Shown: positions 17,030 through 26,016 of the stretch, piece after piece
Layout of the letters: every line of letters starts with the position of its first letter
Numbering within the stretch: the first letter of the stretch is position 1
Assembly: GCF_009791395.1 (NCBI RefSeq)
Contig: NZ_WSZK01000007.1
Span: 78,466 to 142,465, forward strand
Source: Halomarina oriensis
GTDB taxonomy: Archaea > Halobacteriota > Halobacteria > Halobacteriales > Haloarculaceae
Length of the DNA stretch: 64,000 nucleotides
Direction: 5' to 3'
The notes under the pieces: model-generated
What the model saw: the letters and a program-made list of their open reading frames with translations, nothing else
The model's database searches: none
Told to the model about the DNA's origin: nothing
Program-made: the position numbers and the translations under genes

Positions 17030-18127
17030 ATGACGACGCGTCTCGTCCTCGTCGGCACGGGGAATCAGGGAGAAGCGTGGTGTCGGGAGTTCCTGCCGCC
17101 GAACGAGGCCGACGGAACGGTCGACGTCGTCGCGGCCGTCGACCCCGACGCCGACGCCCTCGCCCGTGGCCGCGAACTGCTCGACCTGCCGGAGCGTCGG
17201 TGTTACGAGTCCGCAGCGAGCGCGGTCGAGGCCCGCGACGTCGACGCGTTGGCGCTCGTGGTGCCGCCGAGCGTCCGCGAACCGCTCGTCGACCTCGCCG
17301 TCGAGGAGGGTCTCGACCTCCTCTGTGAGAAACCGCTCGCCGACACGCTGGAGGCGGCCGTCCGCATCGTCAGGCGAGTCGAGGACGCTGATCTCAGACT
17401 GGGTGTGACGATGACCCAACGCTACCGACGGGACGTGACGACGCTCAGACGACGGGTCCGCTCCGGCGAGTACGGCCCGGTCGACAACTGCTACTGTCGC
17501 TACGCCATCAACGCCCGCTCGTACGGGACGTGGAAGCCGACCCGCCTCTACGACGTCGAGCACCACCCCATGCTGGTCGAGGGGTCCATCCACCACCTCG
17601 ACCTGCTCGCCGACGTCGTCGGCGAGCGAGCACGGACCGTCTTCTGTCACGCCTGGAACCCGCCACACTCGGCGTTCGCGGGGACGCCGAACGCGACGGT
17701 CCAGGTGGTCACCGAGGGTGAGACGAGCATCACCTACGAGGCGCTGAACACGGTCGCGGCGACGTTCAACGGCTGGGGGAGCGAGCATGTCCGTGTCGAC
17801 TGTGTCGACGGGACGCTCGCGCTCGACGGCTCCGAACTGCGGGCGTTCCCCTACGACCCCGAGTCGGAGGGGTTCGTCGGGAACACGCGGTTCGAGGCGG
17901 GCGAGGCAGTCCCCCTCGACGAGCAGGCGAAGTGGGGCAACGCGTGGCTCGTCGAGCAGTTCGACGACTGGCGAGACGGCGGGGAGCCGATGGCGACCAA
18001 CGGACGCGACAACCTCCACGCGATGGCGATGGTGTTCGCCGCCATCGAGAGTGCCGAGACGGGCGAAGCGGTCGACGTTCAGTCGGTGCTCGCCGACGCC
18101 GAGGACGCCGTAGACCACGCCGAGTGA
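17030..18127 (+). CDS. Gfo/Idh/MocA family sugar oxidoreductase
   Basis: The 365-residue protein has N-terminal TRLVLVGTGNQGEAW (GxGxxG nucleotide site) and LLCEKPLADTLEAAVRIV with the catalytic Lys of EKP. The C-terminal domain includes HHPMLVEGSIHHLDLLADVVG, a typical 'GGxxxDxGxHxxD' equivalent. The substrate is not predictable; sugars, uronates or inositols are all possible. It lies between the SDR and the ThuA-like gene, and ThuA proteins often accompany Gfo/Idh dehydrogenases in 3-keto-sugar routes. The start at 17030 places the Rossmann strand at residue 4. Confidence 0.82.
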   Translation: MTTRLVLVGTGNQGEAWCREFLPPNEADGTVDVVAAVDPDADALARGRELLDLPERRCYESAASAVEARDVDALALVVPPSVREPLVDLAVEEGLDLLCEKPLADTLEAAVRIVRRVEDADLRLGVTMTQRYRRDVTTLRRRVRSGEYGPVDNCYCRYAINARSYGTWKPTRLYDVEHHPMLVEGSIHHLDLLADVVGERARTVFCHAWNPPHSAFAGTPNATVQVVTEGETSITYEALNTVAATFNGWGSEHVRVDCVDGTLALDGSELRAFPYDPESEGFVGNTRFEAGEAVPLDEQAKWGNAWLVEQFDDWRDGGEPMATNGRDNLHAMAMVFAAIESAETGEAVDVQSVLADAEDAVDHAE

Positions 18128-18157
18128 CTCTCTCGTCCGGGCTCTCTGCTCCGCCGA

Positions 18158-18904
18158 CTACCCGTCGTCCCCCTCGTTCCCCTCGATGTCCTCGCGTGGC
18201 TCGACGTTGCGCACCGAGGGCGGCCGGCGTTCGTCGCTGACGGGCGTCGCCCACTCGACTGCGTTCGCCAGCACCTGCTGGACGGTCGAATCGTGGTAGA
18301 TGGGGTGGGTCTCGTGGCCGGGTCGGAAGAAGAAGACGCGGCCGCGTCCGCGCCGCCAGCAACACCCCGAGCGGAACACCTCGCCGCCCTCGAACCACGA
18401 GGTGAAGACGACGCTCTCGGGCGTCGGCACGTCGAACGGTTCGCCGTACATCTCGGTCTCGGGGAGTTCGAGACAGTCGTCGAGGCCGGCCGCGATGGGG
18501 TGGCCGGGGTCGGTCACCCAGAGCCGTTCGCGCTCGTCGGCCTCCCGCCAGAAGAGACTCCCCGTCGTCCCGAGGAGCGCCCGGAACGGCTTCGAGAGCG
18601 TGGCTGAGTGGAGGAACAGGATTCCCATCCCGCCCCGGACGTGGTCGGCGACGCGTTCGACGACCCGGTCGTCGACGGCGTCGTGGGCGATGTGACCCCA
18701 CCAGACGAGGACGTCGGTGTCGGCGAGGACCGACTCGGGGAGGCCGTGTTCTTCCTCCCCGAGCGTGGCAGTCCGCGTCTCGAAGCCGTGCTCGTCGAGC
18801 GCGTCGGCGATGGTTCGGTGGATGCCGTCCGGGTACAGTTCGGCGACTGCCTCGTCGTCCCGTTCGTGGACGAACTCGTTCCAGACCGTGACCGTAGATG
18901 GCAT
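18158..18904 (-). CDS. ThuA-like domain protein
   Basis: This 248-residue cytoplasmic protein has a class I glutamine-amidotransferase-like ThuA fold. Characteristic segments are VTVWNEFVHERDDEAVAELYPDGIHRTIADALDEHGF, DTDVLVWWGHIAHDAVDD, GMGILFLHSA and the end FFFRPGHETHPIYHD. ThuA proteins are linked to trehalose and other disaccharide use, with 3-keto-sugar chemistry. The 3' end converges with the Gfo/Idh gene at 30 bases. An upstream in-frame ATG at 18943 is less likely, as the family begins with the first beta strand. Confidence 0.82.
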   Translation of the reverse strand: MPSTVTVWNEFVHERDDEAVAELYPDGIHRTIADALDEHGFETRTATLGEEEHGLPESVLADTDVLVWWGHIAHDAVDDRVVERVADHVRGGMGILFLHSATLSKPFRALLGTTGSLFWREADERERLWVTDPGHPIAAGLDDCLELPETEMYGEPFDVPTPESVVFTSWFEGGEVFRSGCCWRRGRGRVFFFRPGHETHPIYHDSTVQQVLANAVEWATPVSDERRPPSVRNVEPREDIEGNEGDDG

Positions 18905-18980
18905 ACCCGAGCGAAGCGGGTGGGAGAAAAACGGGTTCCCCAACCGGCAATCTTCGGGCCCCCGTCGGCTGGCCGACTGG

Positions 18981-20348
18981 TCACTCGAAGCCGAACAGTT
19001 CCCGTGGCCGGTCGAGCGCGACGTGTTCGGCGAGGTCGGTCGCGTGGGCCATCGGCATCTGCCCGCGCTCGACGTGGCGGCCGAGGACGTTCGCCAGCGT
19101 GCGGCGGAACAGCTCGAACCGGGAGTCGAACGAGAGCAGTTTCCGCGAGTCGCTCACCATCCCGGCGTGGTTCGCGAGCAGGTCGACCGACCCGACGTAC
19201 TCCAACTGCCGTTCCATCCCGATTGGGCTGTCGTTGAACCACCACGCCGGCCCGACGCTGACGTTCGGGAACGCCCGCGCGATGGTGGTGATGGTGGGGT
19301 AGTGTGTCGGATCGACGACGTAGAGGACGACGTCCAACTCGCCGTCGAACGCGTTGAGGAAGTGGCGAAGCCCGTCGGCGACGTCCACGTCGTTGGTCGT
19401 GACGGTCCCCCCGGCGGCCGAGCCCAGTCGCTCGAACAGGTCGTCGCGGTAGTCTCGCACCGGGCCGACGTGGAGCTGTGTCACCCACCCCTTCTCGGCG
19501 TTCAGTTCGCCGACGTACTCCAGGACGAACGCCGCGAAGTCCGCCCGCTCCTCGTCGGTCAGGCCCTCGCCGCGTCGCTCGGCCGCGTAGATACGTTCGG
19601 CGCGTCGACGGTCGACCGGTCGGGAGACCGGTTCGCGGACGCTCAGGTCGCTCGCCCGACAGCCGTGGGCGGCGAAGTGGTCGTGGGTCGCCGCCAGGGC
19701 ATCGAGAAACCCGTCGAGGGCGCTCGTGTCGATGCCGGTGGCCTCGGCGAGTTCGTCGACGAACGCGTCCCACTCTCGGTGACCGACGTGGACGGCGCGG
19801 TCGGCCCGCCACGTCGGGAGCACGTCGACCCCCTCGACCTCCTCGGCAGCGCGTTCGTGCAGGTCGAGCGAGGAGGTCGGGTCGTCGGTCGAGCAGACCA
19901 CCTCGACGCTCATCTCCCTGAGCAACTCCTGTGGCCGCATCTCATCGGACTCCAACTGGCGGGCCGTCTCCGCCCAGATGTCGTCGGCCGTCGCGGCAGA
20001 GATGGGCGTCTCGATGCCGAACCGTCGTTTGAGGTCGAGGTGGACCCACTCGTAGGTCGGACTCCCGGCGAGTTCCGGGAACACCTCGGCGAGCGCGGTC
20101 CACTTCTCGCGGTTCGAGGCGTCGCCCGTGATTCGCTCCTCGGGGACGCCGCGTGCGCGCATCGCCGCCCAGACGTAGTGGTCGGTGGCTCCCTCGACGG
20201 CCCAGACGTCGTTCCAGCCCTCGTTCTCGACCAGTTCGCGGACGTCGAGGTGGCTGTGCGGGTCGAGAATCGGCAGGTCGGCGATACCATCGTAGAGCGT
20301 GCGGGCCGCCTCGGTCTCCAGCAGGTAGTCCTCGTCGAGGAAGCTCAT
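18981..20348 (-). CDS. uxaC: Uronate isomerase (glucuronate/galacturonate isomerase)
   Basis: The 455-residue amidohydrolase-superfamily protein begins MSFLDEDYLLETEAARTLYD. It has the metal-binding HSH of LDPHSHLD (His31, His33), then WKALRARGV-like WAAMRARGVPEE, VEVVCSTDDPTSSL, KGWVTQLHVGPVRDY-type motif and VSDSRKLLSFDSRFELFRR near the C-terminus. These are hallmarks of UxaC, which interconverts D-glucuronate and D-fructuronate or D-galacturonate and D-tagaturonate. It would process glucuronate released from glucuronoxylan. Start 20348 was chosen over 20447 because the extension is basic, poorly conserved-looking and overlaps the promoter of the divergent GH3 gene. Confidence 0.88.
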   Translation of the reverse strand: MSFLDEDYLLETEAARTLYDGIADLPILDPHSHLDVRELVENEGWNDVWAVEGATDHYVWAAMRARGVPEERITGDASNREKWTALAEVFPELAGSPTYEWVHLDLKRRFGIETPISAATADDIWAETARQLESDEMRPQELLREMSVEVVCSTDDPTSSLDLHERAAEEVEGVDVLPTWRADRAVHVGHREWDAFVDELAEATGIDTSALDGFLDALAATHDHFAAHGCRASDLSVREPVSRPVDRRRAERIYAAERRGEGLTDEERADFAAFVLEYVGELNAEKGWVTQLHVGPVRDYRDDLFERLGSAAGGTVTTNDVDVADGLRHFLNAFDGELDVVLYVVDPTHYPTITTIARAFPNVSVGPAWWFNDSPIGMERQLEYVGSVDLLANHAGMVSDSRKLLSFDSRFELFRRTLANVLGRHVERGQMPMAHATDLAEHVALDRPRELFGFE

Positions 20349-20441
20349 GACCGACACCGACGGCCGAGGGCGACAAAAGTGTGGAGGGCGCTCGCCGGTC
20401 GTCCGAACGGTTAAGCCGGGCCGCCGTGATATCGCGGTCGT

Positions 20442-22772
20442 ATGCACGAGGGTTCAGCGGACGCAGTGTACAGCGACGAGGCCGCCCCGACGGAGCGACG
20501 GGTCGAGGACCTGCTCTCGCGGATGACGCTCGCGGAGAAGGCGGCCCAACTGGGGTCGGTCAACGCCGACCTGCTCCTCGACGAGGACGGCGAACTCGAC
20601 CGGGAGGCCGCCGAAGAACTGCTGGCCGACGGGATGGGTCACCTGACGCGTATCGGTGGCGAAGGTGGCCTCTCGCCGACCGAGGCCGCGCGGGTCACGA
20701 ACGAACTGCAGGAGGTCCTCGGGGAGACGCGCCTCGGCGTCCCGGCCATCCCCCACGAGGAGTGTCTGAGCGGCTACATGGGTCCCGAGGCGACGACGTT
20801 CCCCCAGTCCATCGGGATGGCGAGCACGTGGTCGCCCGACCTGCTGGCCGAGGTGACGGCGACCATCCGCTCGGAGATGCAGGCCATCGGGACGGTCCAC
20901 GCGCTCTCGCCCGTCCTCGACGTCGCTCGGGACCTCCGCTGGGGTCGAACGGAGGAGACGTTCGGCGAGGACCCGTACCTCGTCGCGGCGATGGCGTGTG
21001 GCTACGTCTCGGGACTGCAAGGTGACGGACTCGCCGACGGTATCTCCGCGACGCTGAAACACTTCGTCGGTCACGGCGCGACCGAGGGCGGGAAGAACCG
21101 CGCGTCGGTCCACCTCGGCGAGCGCGAACTCCGCGAGACACACCTGTTCCCCTACGAAGCCGCCATCCGGACGCAGGGCGCTGAGTCCGTCATGAACGCC
21201 TACCACGACATCGACGGCCTCCCGTGTGCCAGCTCCGAACGCCTGCTGACCGACGTGCTCCGCGGGGAGTGTGGCTTCGACGGGACGGTCGTCTCCGACT
21301 ACTACAGCGTCGACTTCCTCCGCGAGGAACACGGCGTCACCGACTCCGACCGCGAGTCCGGCGTCGCCGCCCTCGAAGCCGGCATCGACGTCGAACTGCC
21401 GGCGACCGACTGCTACGGCGAGCACCTCGTCACGGCCGTCGAGGCGGGCGAACTCGCCGAGTCGACGCTCGACACGGCCGTCCGCCGCGTCCTTCGGACG
21501 AAGTTCGAGAAGGGCGTCGTCGACGACCCGACGGTCGACGCCGAGGCGGCCGCCGACGCGTTCCACACCGACGCCGCCACCGACCTCACCACCCGTGCGG
21601 CCCGCGAGTCGATGGTCCTCCTCAAGAACGACGACCGACTCCCGCTCGACGAGTCGACGCTGGGGTCGGTCGCCGTCGTCGGACCGAAAGCCGACGACGG
21701 AGCCGAACTGATGGGCGACTACGCCTACGCCGCCCACTACCCCGAGAAGGAGGTCGCCACCACCGCGACCACGCCGCTCGACGCCATCGAGGCACGTGCT
21801 GAGGGGTTCGAGGTGACCTACGAGACTGGCTGTACGACGACCGGTTCGAGCACAGACGGGTTCGACGCGGCCGCCGAGGCAGCCACGGCCGCCGACGTCA
21901 CGCTCGCGTTCGTCGGGGCGCGCTCGGCCGTCGACCTCTCGGAGCACGACGTCGATCCGAGCGAGAACCCCCACCTGACGACCAGTGGCGAGGGCGCGGA
22001 CGTCACCGACCTCGGCCTCCCCGGCGTCCAGCAGGACCTGCTCGAACGCCTCCACGGGACCGAGACGCCGCTGGTCGTCGTGGTCGTCAGCGGCAAGCCC
22101 CACGCCGTCACGTGGGCCGACGACCACGCCGCGGCGGTCCTGCAGGCGTGGCTCCCCGGCGAGGAGGGGGGGACCGCCATCGCGGACGTGCTGTTCGGCG
22201 ACCACAACCCCGGCGGCCACCTCCCCATCTCGGTCGCACGGTCGGTCGGCCAACTGCCGGTCTACTACAGTCGCCGCCCCAACTCGGCGACCAAGGAACA
22301 CGTCTACACCGACAGCACGCCGCTCTACCCGTTCGGCTACGGGCTGAGCTACACCGAGTTCGAGTACGGCGACCTCACGCTCGACGACGACAGCCTCGAC
22401 CCGGCGGGGTCCGTCTCGGCGACGGTCGAAGTGACGAACACCGGTGACCGCGCCGGCAGCGACGTGGTTCAGTTGTACGCCCGCGCCGAATCGCCCGACC
22501 AGGCCCGACCGGTGCAGGAACTCGTCGGGTTCGAGCGCGTCTCCCTCGACGCCGGCGACTCCGTCGCCGTCACGTTCGAGGTGGACGCGACACAGCTGGC
22601 GTACCACGACCGGGAGATGAACCTCACCGTCCACGAGGGGCCGTACGAACTCCGCATCGGCCACTCGGCGGCGGACGTGACGACGACCGCGTCGCTCGCC
22701 GTCACCGACTCGAAGGTCGTCCCCCGGACCGGCCGGACGTACTTCGCGGGGACGACGGTCGACTCTTCGTAG
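20442..22772 (+). CDS. GH3 beta-xylosidase/beta-glucosidase
   Basis: This 776-residue enzyme has the full GH3 layout. Residues about 20-340 form a TIM barrel with DLRWGRTEETFGEDPYL (164-180), KHFVGHGATEGGKN (206-219) and the nucleophile Asp286 in GTVVSDYYSV. Residues about 370-610 form the alpha/beta sandwich, starting ARESMVLLKNDDRLPL. A fibronectin III-like C-terminus ends near 760. No signal peptide is visible, so it probably cleaves imported xylo-oligosaccharides or cellobiose in the cytoplasm. The SDYYSV sequence resembles xylosidase-type members more than SDW-type glucosidases, but specificity is inferred. It is divergent from uxaC. Confidence 0.87.
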   Translation: MHEGSADAVYSDEAAPTERRVEDLLSRMTLAEKAAQLGSVNADLLLDEDGELDREAAEELLADGMGHLTRIGGEGGLSPTEAARVTNELQEVLGETRLGVPAIPHEECLSGYMGPEATTFPQSIGMASTWSPDLLAEVTATIRSEMQAIGTVHALSPVLDVARDLRWGRTEETFGEDPYLVAAMACGYVSGLQGDGLADGISATLKHFVGHGATEGGKNRASVHLGERELRETHLFPYEAAIRTQGAESVMNAYHDIDGLPCASSERLLTDVLRGECGFDGTVVSDYYSVDFLREEHGVTDSDRESGVAALEAGIDVELPATDCYGEHLVTAVEAGELAESTLDTAVRRVLRTKFEKGVVDDPTVDAEAAADAFHTDAATDLTTRAARESMVLLKNDDRLPLDESTLGSVAVVGPKADDGAELMGDYAYAAHYPEKEVATTATTPLDAIEARAEGFEVTYETGCTTTGSSTDGFDAAAEAATAADVTLAFVGARSAVDLSEHDVDPSENPHLTTSGEGADVTDLGLPGVQQDLLERLHGTETPLVVVVVSGKPHAVTWADDHAAAVLQAWLPGEEGGTAIADVLFGDHNPGGHLPISVARSVGQLPVYYSRRPNSATKEHVYTDSTPLYPFGYGLSYTEFEYGDLTLDDDSLDPAGSVSATVEVTNTGDRAGSDVVQLYARAESPDQARPVQELVGFERVSLDAGDSVAVTFEVDATQLAYHDREMNLTVHEGPYELRIGHSAADVTTTASLAVTDSKVVPRTGRTYFAGTTVDSS

Positions 22773-22875
22773 TCGCGCCCCCTCGTCGGCGTCCCGCGGC
22801 GTTCGGGGCCGTCCGTGGACAGACGGTTTCTCCGGAAGCGTAAGAGTCGTGTACCGGTGGGGCAATGCGTCGGAC

Positions 22876-24321
22876 GTGACCAGTCAGCAGCAGAACTACG
22901 TGGGCGGAGCCTGGACCGACTCCGACACGGGTGAGACGTTCGAGAGTACCGACCCCACAGCACCGGACGAGGTGGTCGCCGAGTACCAGCACTCCGACGA
23001 GTCCGACGTCGCGGCCGCCGTCGACGCGGCCGCCGGCGCACGGGAGGAGTGGGCGAACACCCCTGCCCCGCAGCGCGGGGCCATCCTCCGCGAGGCGGCG
23101 AGCGAACTCGCCGACCGGAAAGAGGAACTGACCGAACTCCTGACCCGCGAGGAAGGGAAGACTCACGCCGAAGCGGGCGGCGAGGTACAGCGTGCCATCG
23201 ACATCTTCTACTACTACGCGGAGAAGACCCGTGACCTCGGTGGCACGCGGAAGTCCGCGAGTGGCGGCGGGACCGACCTCTACACCGTCAGCCAACCCGT
23301 CGGCGTCGCGGCGCTCGTCACGCCGTGGAACTACCCCATCGCCATCCCGGCGTGGAAGCTCGCCCCGGCACTCGCCGCCGGGAACACGGCGGTCCTGAAA
23401 CCCGCCGAGGACGCGCCGGGGACCGCACTCGCCATCGTCGGCGCGCTCGACGAGGCTGGCCTTCCCGACGGTGTCGCCAACGTCGTCACCGGCTTCGGTG
23501 ACGTCGGAGCAGCGCTCGTCGAGCACGACGACGTCGACCTCGTCTCGTTCACCGGCTCGGCGGAGGTCGGCCACGAGGTCTACGAGACGGCCACCGCGGA
23601 CGGCAAGCGCGCGCAGTGTGAGATGGGCGGGAAGAACGCGACCGTCGTCGCCGAGAGCGCCGCCGTCGAAGAGGCCGCCGACATCGTCGCCAACGGCGCG
23701 TTCGGCGTGACCGGACAGGCGTGTACCGCCTGCTCTCGCGCCATCGTCCACGAGTCGGTCCACGACGAGTTCGTGGAGGCGGTCGTCGCCCGCGCCGAGG
23801 CCATCGACGTCGGTCCCGGCGACGAGTACGACATGGGGCCGCAGGTGAGCGAGAGCGAACTACAGGGGACGCTCGACTACGTCGACGTCGCCCAGGAGGA
23901 AGGGGCGACCCTGGAGACCGGCGGCGGGAAGCCAGAGGGCGACCGGTTCGGCGACGGCTACTACGTCGAACCGACCGTCTTCACCGACGTCGAGAGCGAC
24001 TACCGCATCGCCCAGGAGGAGGTGTTCGGTCCCGTCCTCGCCGTCGTCGAGGTGAGCGACTTCGAGGAGGCACTCGCCACCGCGAACGACTCCCAGTACG
24101 GTCTCTCCGCGAGCGTCGTCACGGCCGACCACGGCGAGGCCGAGCGGTTCGTCACCGAGGTCGAAGCGGGCGTGGCGAAGGTGAACGCGAAGACGACCGG
24201 TCTCGAACTGCACGTCCCGTTCGGCGGGTTCAAACAGTCCTCGACGGAGACGTGGCGCGAACAGGGTGACGCGGGACTCGACTTCTACACCATCGATCGG
24301 ACCGTCTACGACGCGTTCTGA
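22876..24321 (+). CDS. xacF: 2-oxoglutarate semialdehyde dehydrogenase (aldehyde dehydrogenase family)
   Basis: The 481-residue ALDH has PWNYPIAIP (150-158, Asn152), the nucleotide Lys175 in LKPAE, FTGSAEVG (225-232), EMGGKN (Glu249) and the catalytic Cys283 in TGQACTACSR. In haloarchaea a KGSADH of this family oxidises 2-oxoglutarate semialdehyde to 2-oxoglutarate, the last pentose-pathway step. The location between beta-xylosidase genes, with xylonate dehydratase nearby, supports that assignment. A GTG at 22876 gives MTSQQQNYVGGAW, the normal ALDH beginning. A GTG at 22849 is possible but lacks a well-placed promoter. Confidence 0.82.
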   Translation: MTSQQQNYVGGAWTDSDTGETFESTDPTAPDEVVAEYQHSDESDVAAAVDAAAGAREEWANTPAPQRGAILREAASELADRKEELTELLTREEGKTHAEAGGEVQRAIDIFYYYAEKTRDLGGTRKSASGGGTDLYTVSQPVGVAALVTPWNYPIAIPAWKLAPALAAGNTAVLKPAEDAPGTALAIVGALDEAGLPDGVANVVTGFGDVGAALVEHDDVDLVSFTGSAEVGHEVYETATADGKRAQCEMGGKNATVVAESAAVEEAADIVANGAFGVTGQACTACSRAIVHESVHDEFVEAVVARAEAIDVGPGDEYDMGPQVSESELQGTLDYVDVAQEEGATLETGGGKPEGDRFGDGYYVEPTVFTDVESDYRIAQEEVFGPVLAVVEVSDFEEALATANDSQYGLSASVVTADHGEAERFVTEVEAGVAKVNAKTTGLELHVPFGGFKQSSTETWREQGDAGLDFYTIDRTVYDAF

Positions 24322-24382
24322 AGGACGCGGGCGGTCGTCGACGCCCCCTACGCTTAGGTCGTCACGGACGGAACTACGGACG

Positions 24383-25933
24383 ATGCAGTACCGCAACCCG
24401 GTGCTTCCGGGCACACACCCCGACCCGACGGTCTGCCGCGTCGGCGAGGACTACTACCTCGCGACGAGTTCGTTCGAGTACTTCCCCGGCGTACCGCTCT
24501 ATCACAGCACCGACCTCGTCTCGTGGACGCACGTCGGCCACTGTCTCACGCGCGAGTCCCAACTCGACGTGACCGACACCGACTCGTCGGACGGCATCTA
24601 CGCGCCGACGCTCCGCCACCACGACGGCACGTTCTACCTCGTCACGACGTTCGTCGGCGGTGGTGGGCACTTCGTCGTCACCGCCGAGGAGCCGACCGGC
24701 GAGTGGTCCGAGCCGACCTCCCTCGACGCGCCGGGGTTCGACCCGGACCTGTTCTTCGACGACGGCACGGTGTATCTCTCGTACGCGCACGGGCCGACGC
24801 TCGCCGAGACGACGGTCCACGTCGCACCGGTCGACCTCGACACCGGTGCAGTCGGCGACTCTCGGACGCTCTGGGAGGGTATCGAGGGGACGTTCTGTGA
24901 GGCCCCACACCTCTACGAGGTCGACGGGACGTACTACCTGCTCACCGCGGAGGGGGGCACCCACACGAACCACATGGTCGTCGCCGCTCGTGGGGACTCC
25001 CCGACGGGGCCGTTCGAGCCGTGTCCACACAATCCGATCCTCTCCCACCGTGGCCACCCGATGCACCCGGTCAGCGCGGCGGGGCACGGTGACCTCGTCG
25101 ACGCGCCCGACGGGTCGTGGTGGCTCGTCTTCCTCGGCGTCCGACAGCAGGGGGGCCACCCCGGCTGGCACCACCTCGGCCGGGAGACGTTCCTCGCCCC
25201 CGTCGACTGGCGAGACGGGTGGCCCGTCGTCGCCGCCGGCGGGCCGGTCGACCTCGTGGTAGATGTCGAGTCGCTGCCCGGCGACGGTGGTTCTCCCGAA
25301 CCGTCCGCTCCCGCCCGCGAGACCCACGAAACGTTCGACGGCGAGACGCTCGACGGCGCGTTCGAGTTCCGCCGGAACCCCGCCGAGGGGGCGTACTCGC
25401 TGGACGACGAATCGTTGACGCTCCGACCTCGGACCGCGTCGCTCGACGACCGTGGCGCGACGTTCGTCGGCCGTCGACAGGCACACTTCGACTGTCGGTG
25501 CTCGGTCCACCTCGCGTTCGACCCTGCCCCCGGCGAAGAGGCCGGTCTCGCGCTCGTCGCGGACGAACGGCACCACTACGAGGTCGGTCTCCGGGGTCGT
25601 GAGAACGGCTCCGTCGCGCTCGTTCGCCGTCGCGTCGGTGACGTGACCGCCGTCGCGGCCGAACGGCGAGTCGACGGTGAGACGTTCGAACTGACCGTCG
25701 ACGCCACGCCGACCAGCTACCGGTTCGCGGTCGAAGCCGGTGGCGGCGGCGAGACGGCACGCGACGGGCCGTTGGCGACGGCGGCCCCCCGGTATCTCGC
25801 CACCGAGGTCACCGGACTGTTCACCGGCGTCTACGTCGGTCCGTACGTCGTCGCTCGAACCGGGAGTTCGGACCACGAAGAACCGACTGCGGCTCACGTC
25901 GAACGGTTCCGCTACGAACCGACGGAGCCCTGA
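24383..25933 (+). CDS. GH43 beta-xylosidase/arabinofuranosidase
   Basis: The 516-residue protein begins directly with the five-bladed propeller: NPVLPGTHPDPTVCR carries the general base Asp14. GFDPDLFFDD (118-127) supplies the pKa-modulating Asp122, and EGTFCEAPHLY (169-178) carries the general acid Glu173. SSDGIYAPTLRH is also a standard GH43 segment. Residues about 320-516 form a second beta-sandwich domain as in XynB-type xylosidases. There is no signal peptide, so it is probably cytoplasmic and removes xylose or arabinose from imported oligosaccharides. It lies 61 bases after the ALDH gene and upstream of xylonate dehydratase. Confidence 0.88.
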   Translation: MQYRNPVLPGTHPDPTVCRVGEDYYLATSSFEYFPGVPLYHSTDLVSWTHVGHCLTRESQLDVTDTDSSDGIYAPTLRHHDGTFYLVTTFVGGGGHFVVTAEEPTGEWSEPTSLDAPGFDPDLFFDDGTVYLSYAHGPTLAETTVHVAPVDLDTGAVGDSRTLWEGIEGTFCEAPHLYEVDGTYYLLTAEGGTHTNHMVVAARGDSPTGPFEPCPHNPILSHRGHPMHPVSAAGHGDLVDAPDGSWWLVFLGVRQQGGHPGWHHLGRETFLAPVDWRDGWPVVAAGGPVDLVVDVESLPGDGGSPEPSAPARETHETFDGETLDGAFEFRRNPAEGAYSLDDESLTLRPRTASLDDRGATFVGRRQAHFDCRCSVHLAFDPAPGEEAGLALVADERHHYEVGLRGRENGSVALVRRRVGDVTAVAAERRVDGETFELTVDATPTSYRFAVEAGGGGETARDGPLATAAPRYLATEVTGLFTGVYVGPYVVARTGSSDHEEPTAAHVERFRYEPTEP

Positions 25934-25986
25934 GCGGTCGTCGGCGCTCGTCGCTCTCGACGCCTCTCCGTGTCGATGGGAAACGT

Positions 25987-25993
25987 GATATAC
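25987..25993 (+). promoter_or_regulatory. TATA-like box of xylonate dehydratase gene
   Basis: GATATAC lies 24-30 bases before the ATG at 26017, consistent with a leaderless transcript separate from the preceding GH43 gene. Confidence 0.5.
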
Positions 25994-26016
25994 TCCGACA
26001 CAGTTGTGCAAACCGT

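Noticed and set aside
22849..22875. Upstream GTG start for the semialdehyde dehydrogenase
   Set aside because: The nine added residues are not ALDH-like and the TATA-like element is too close; the GTG at 22876 gives the normal family start.
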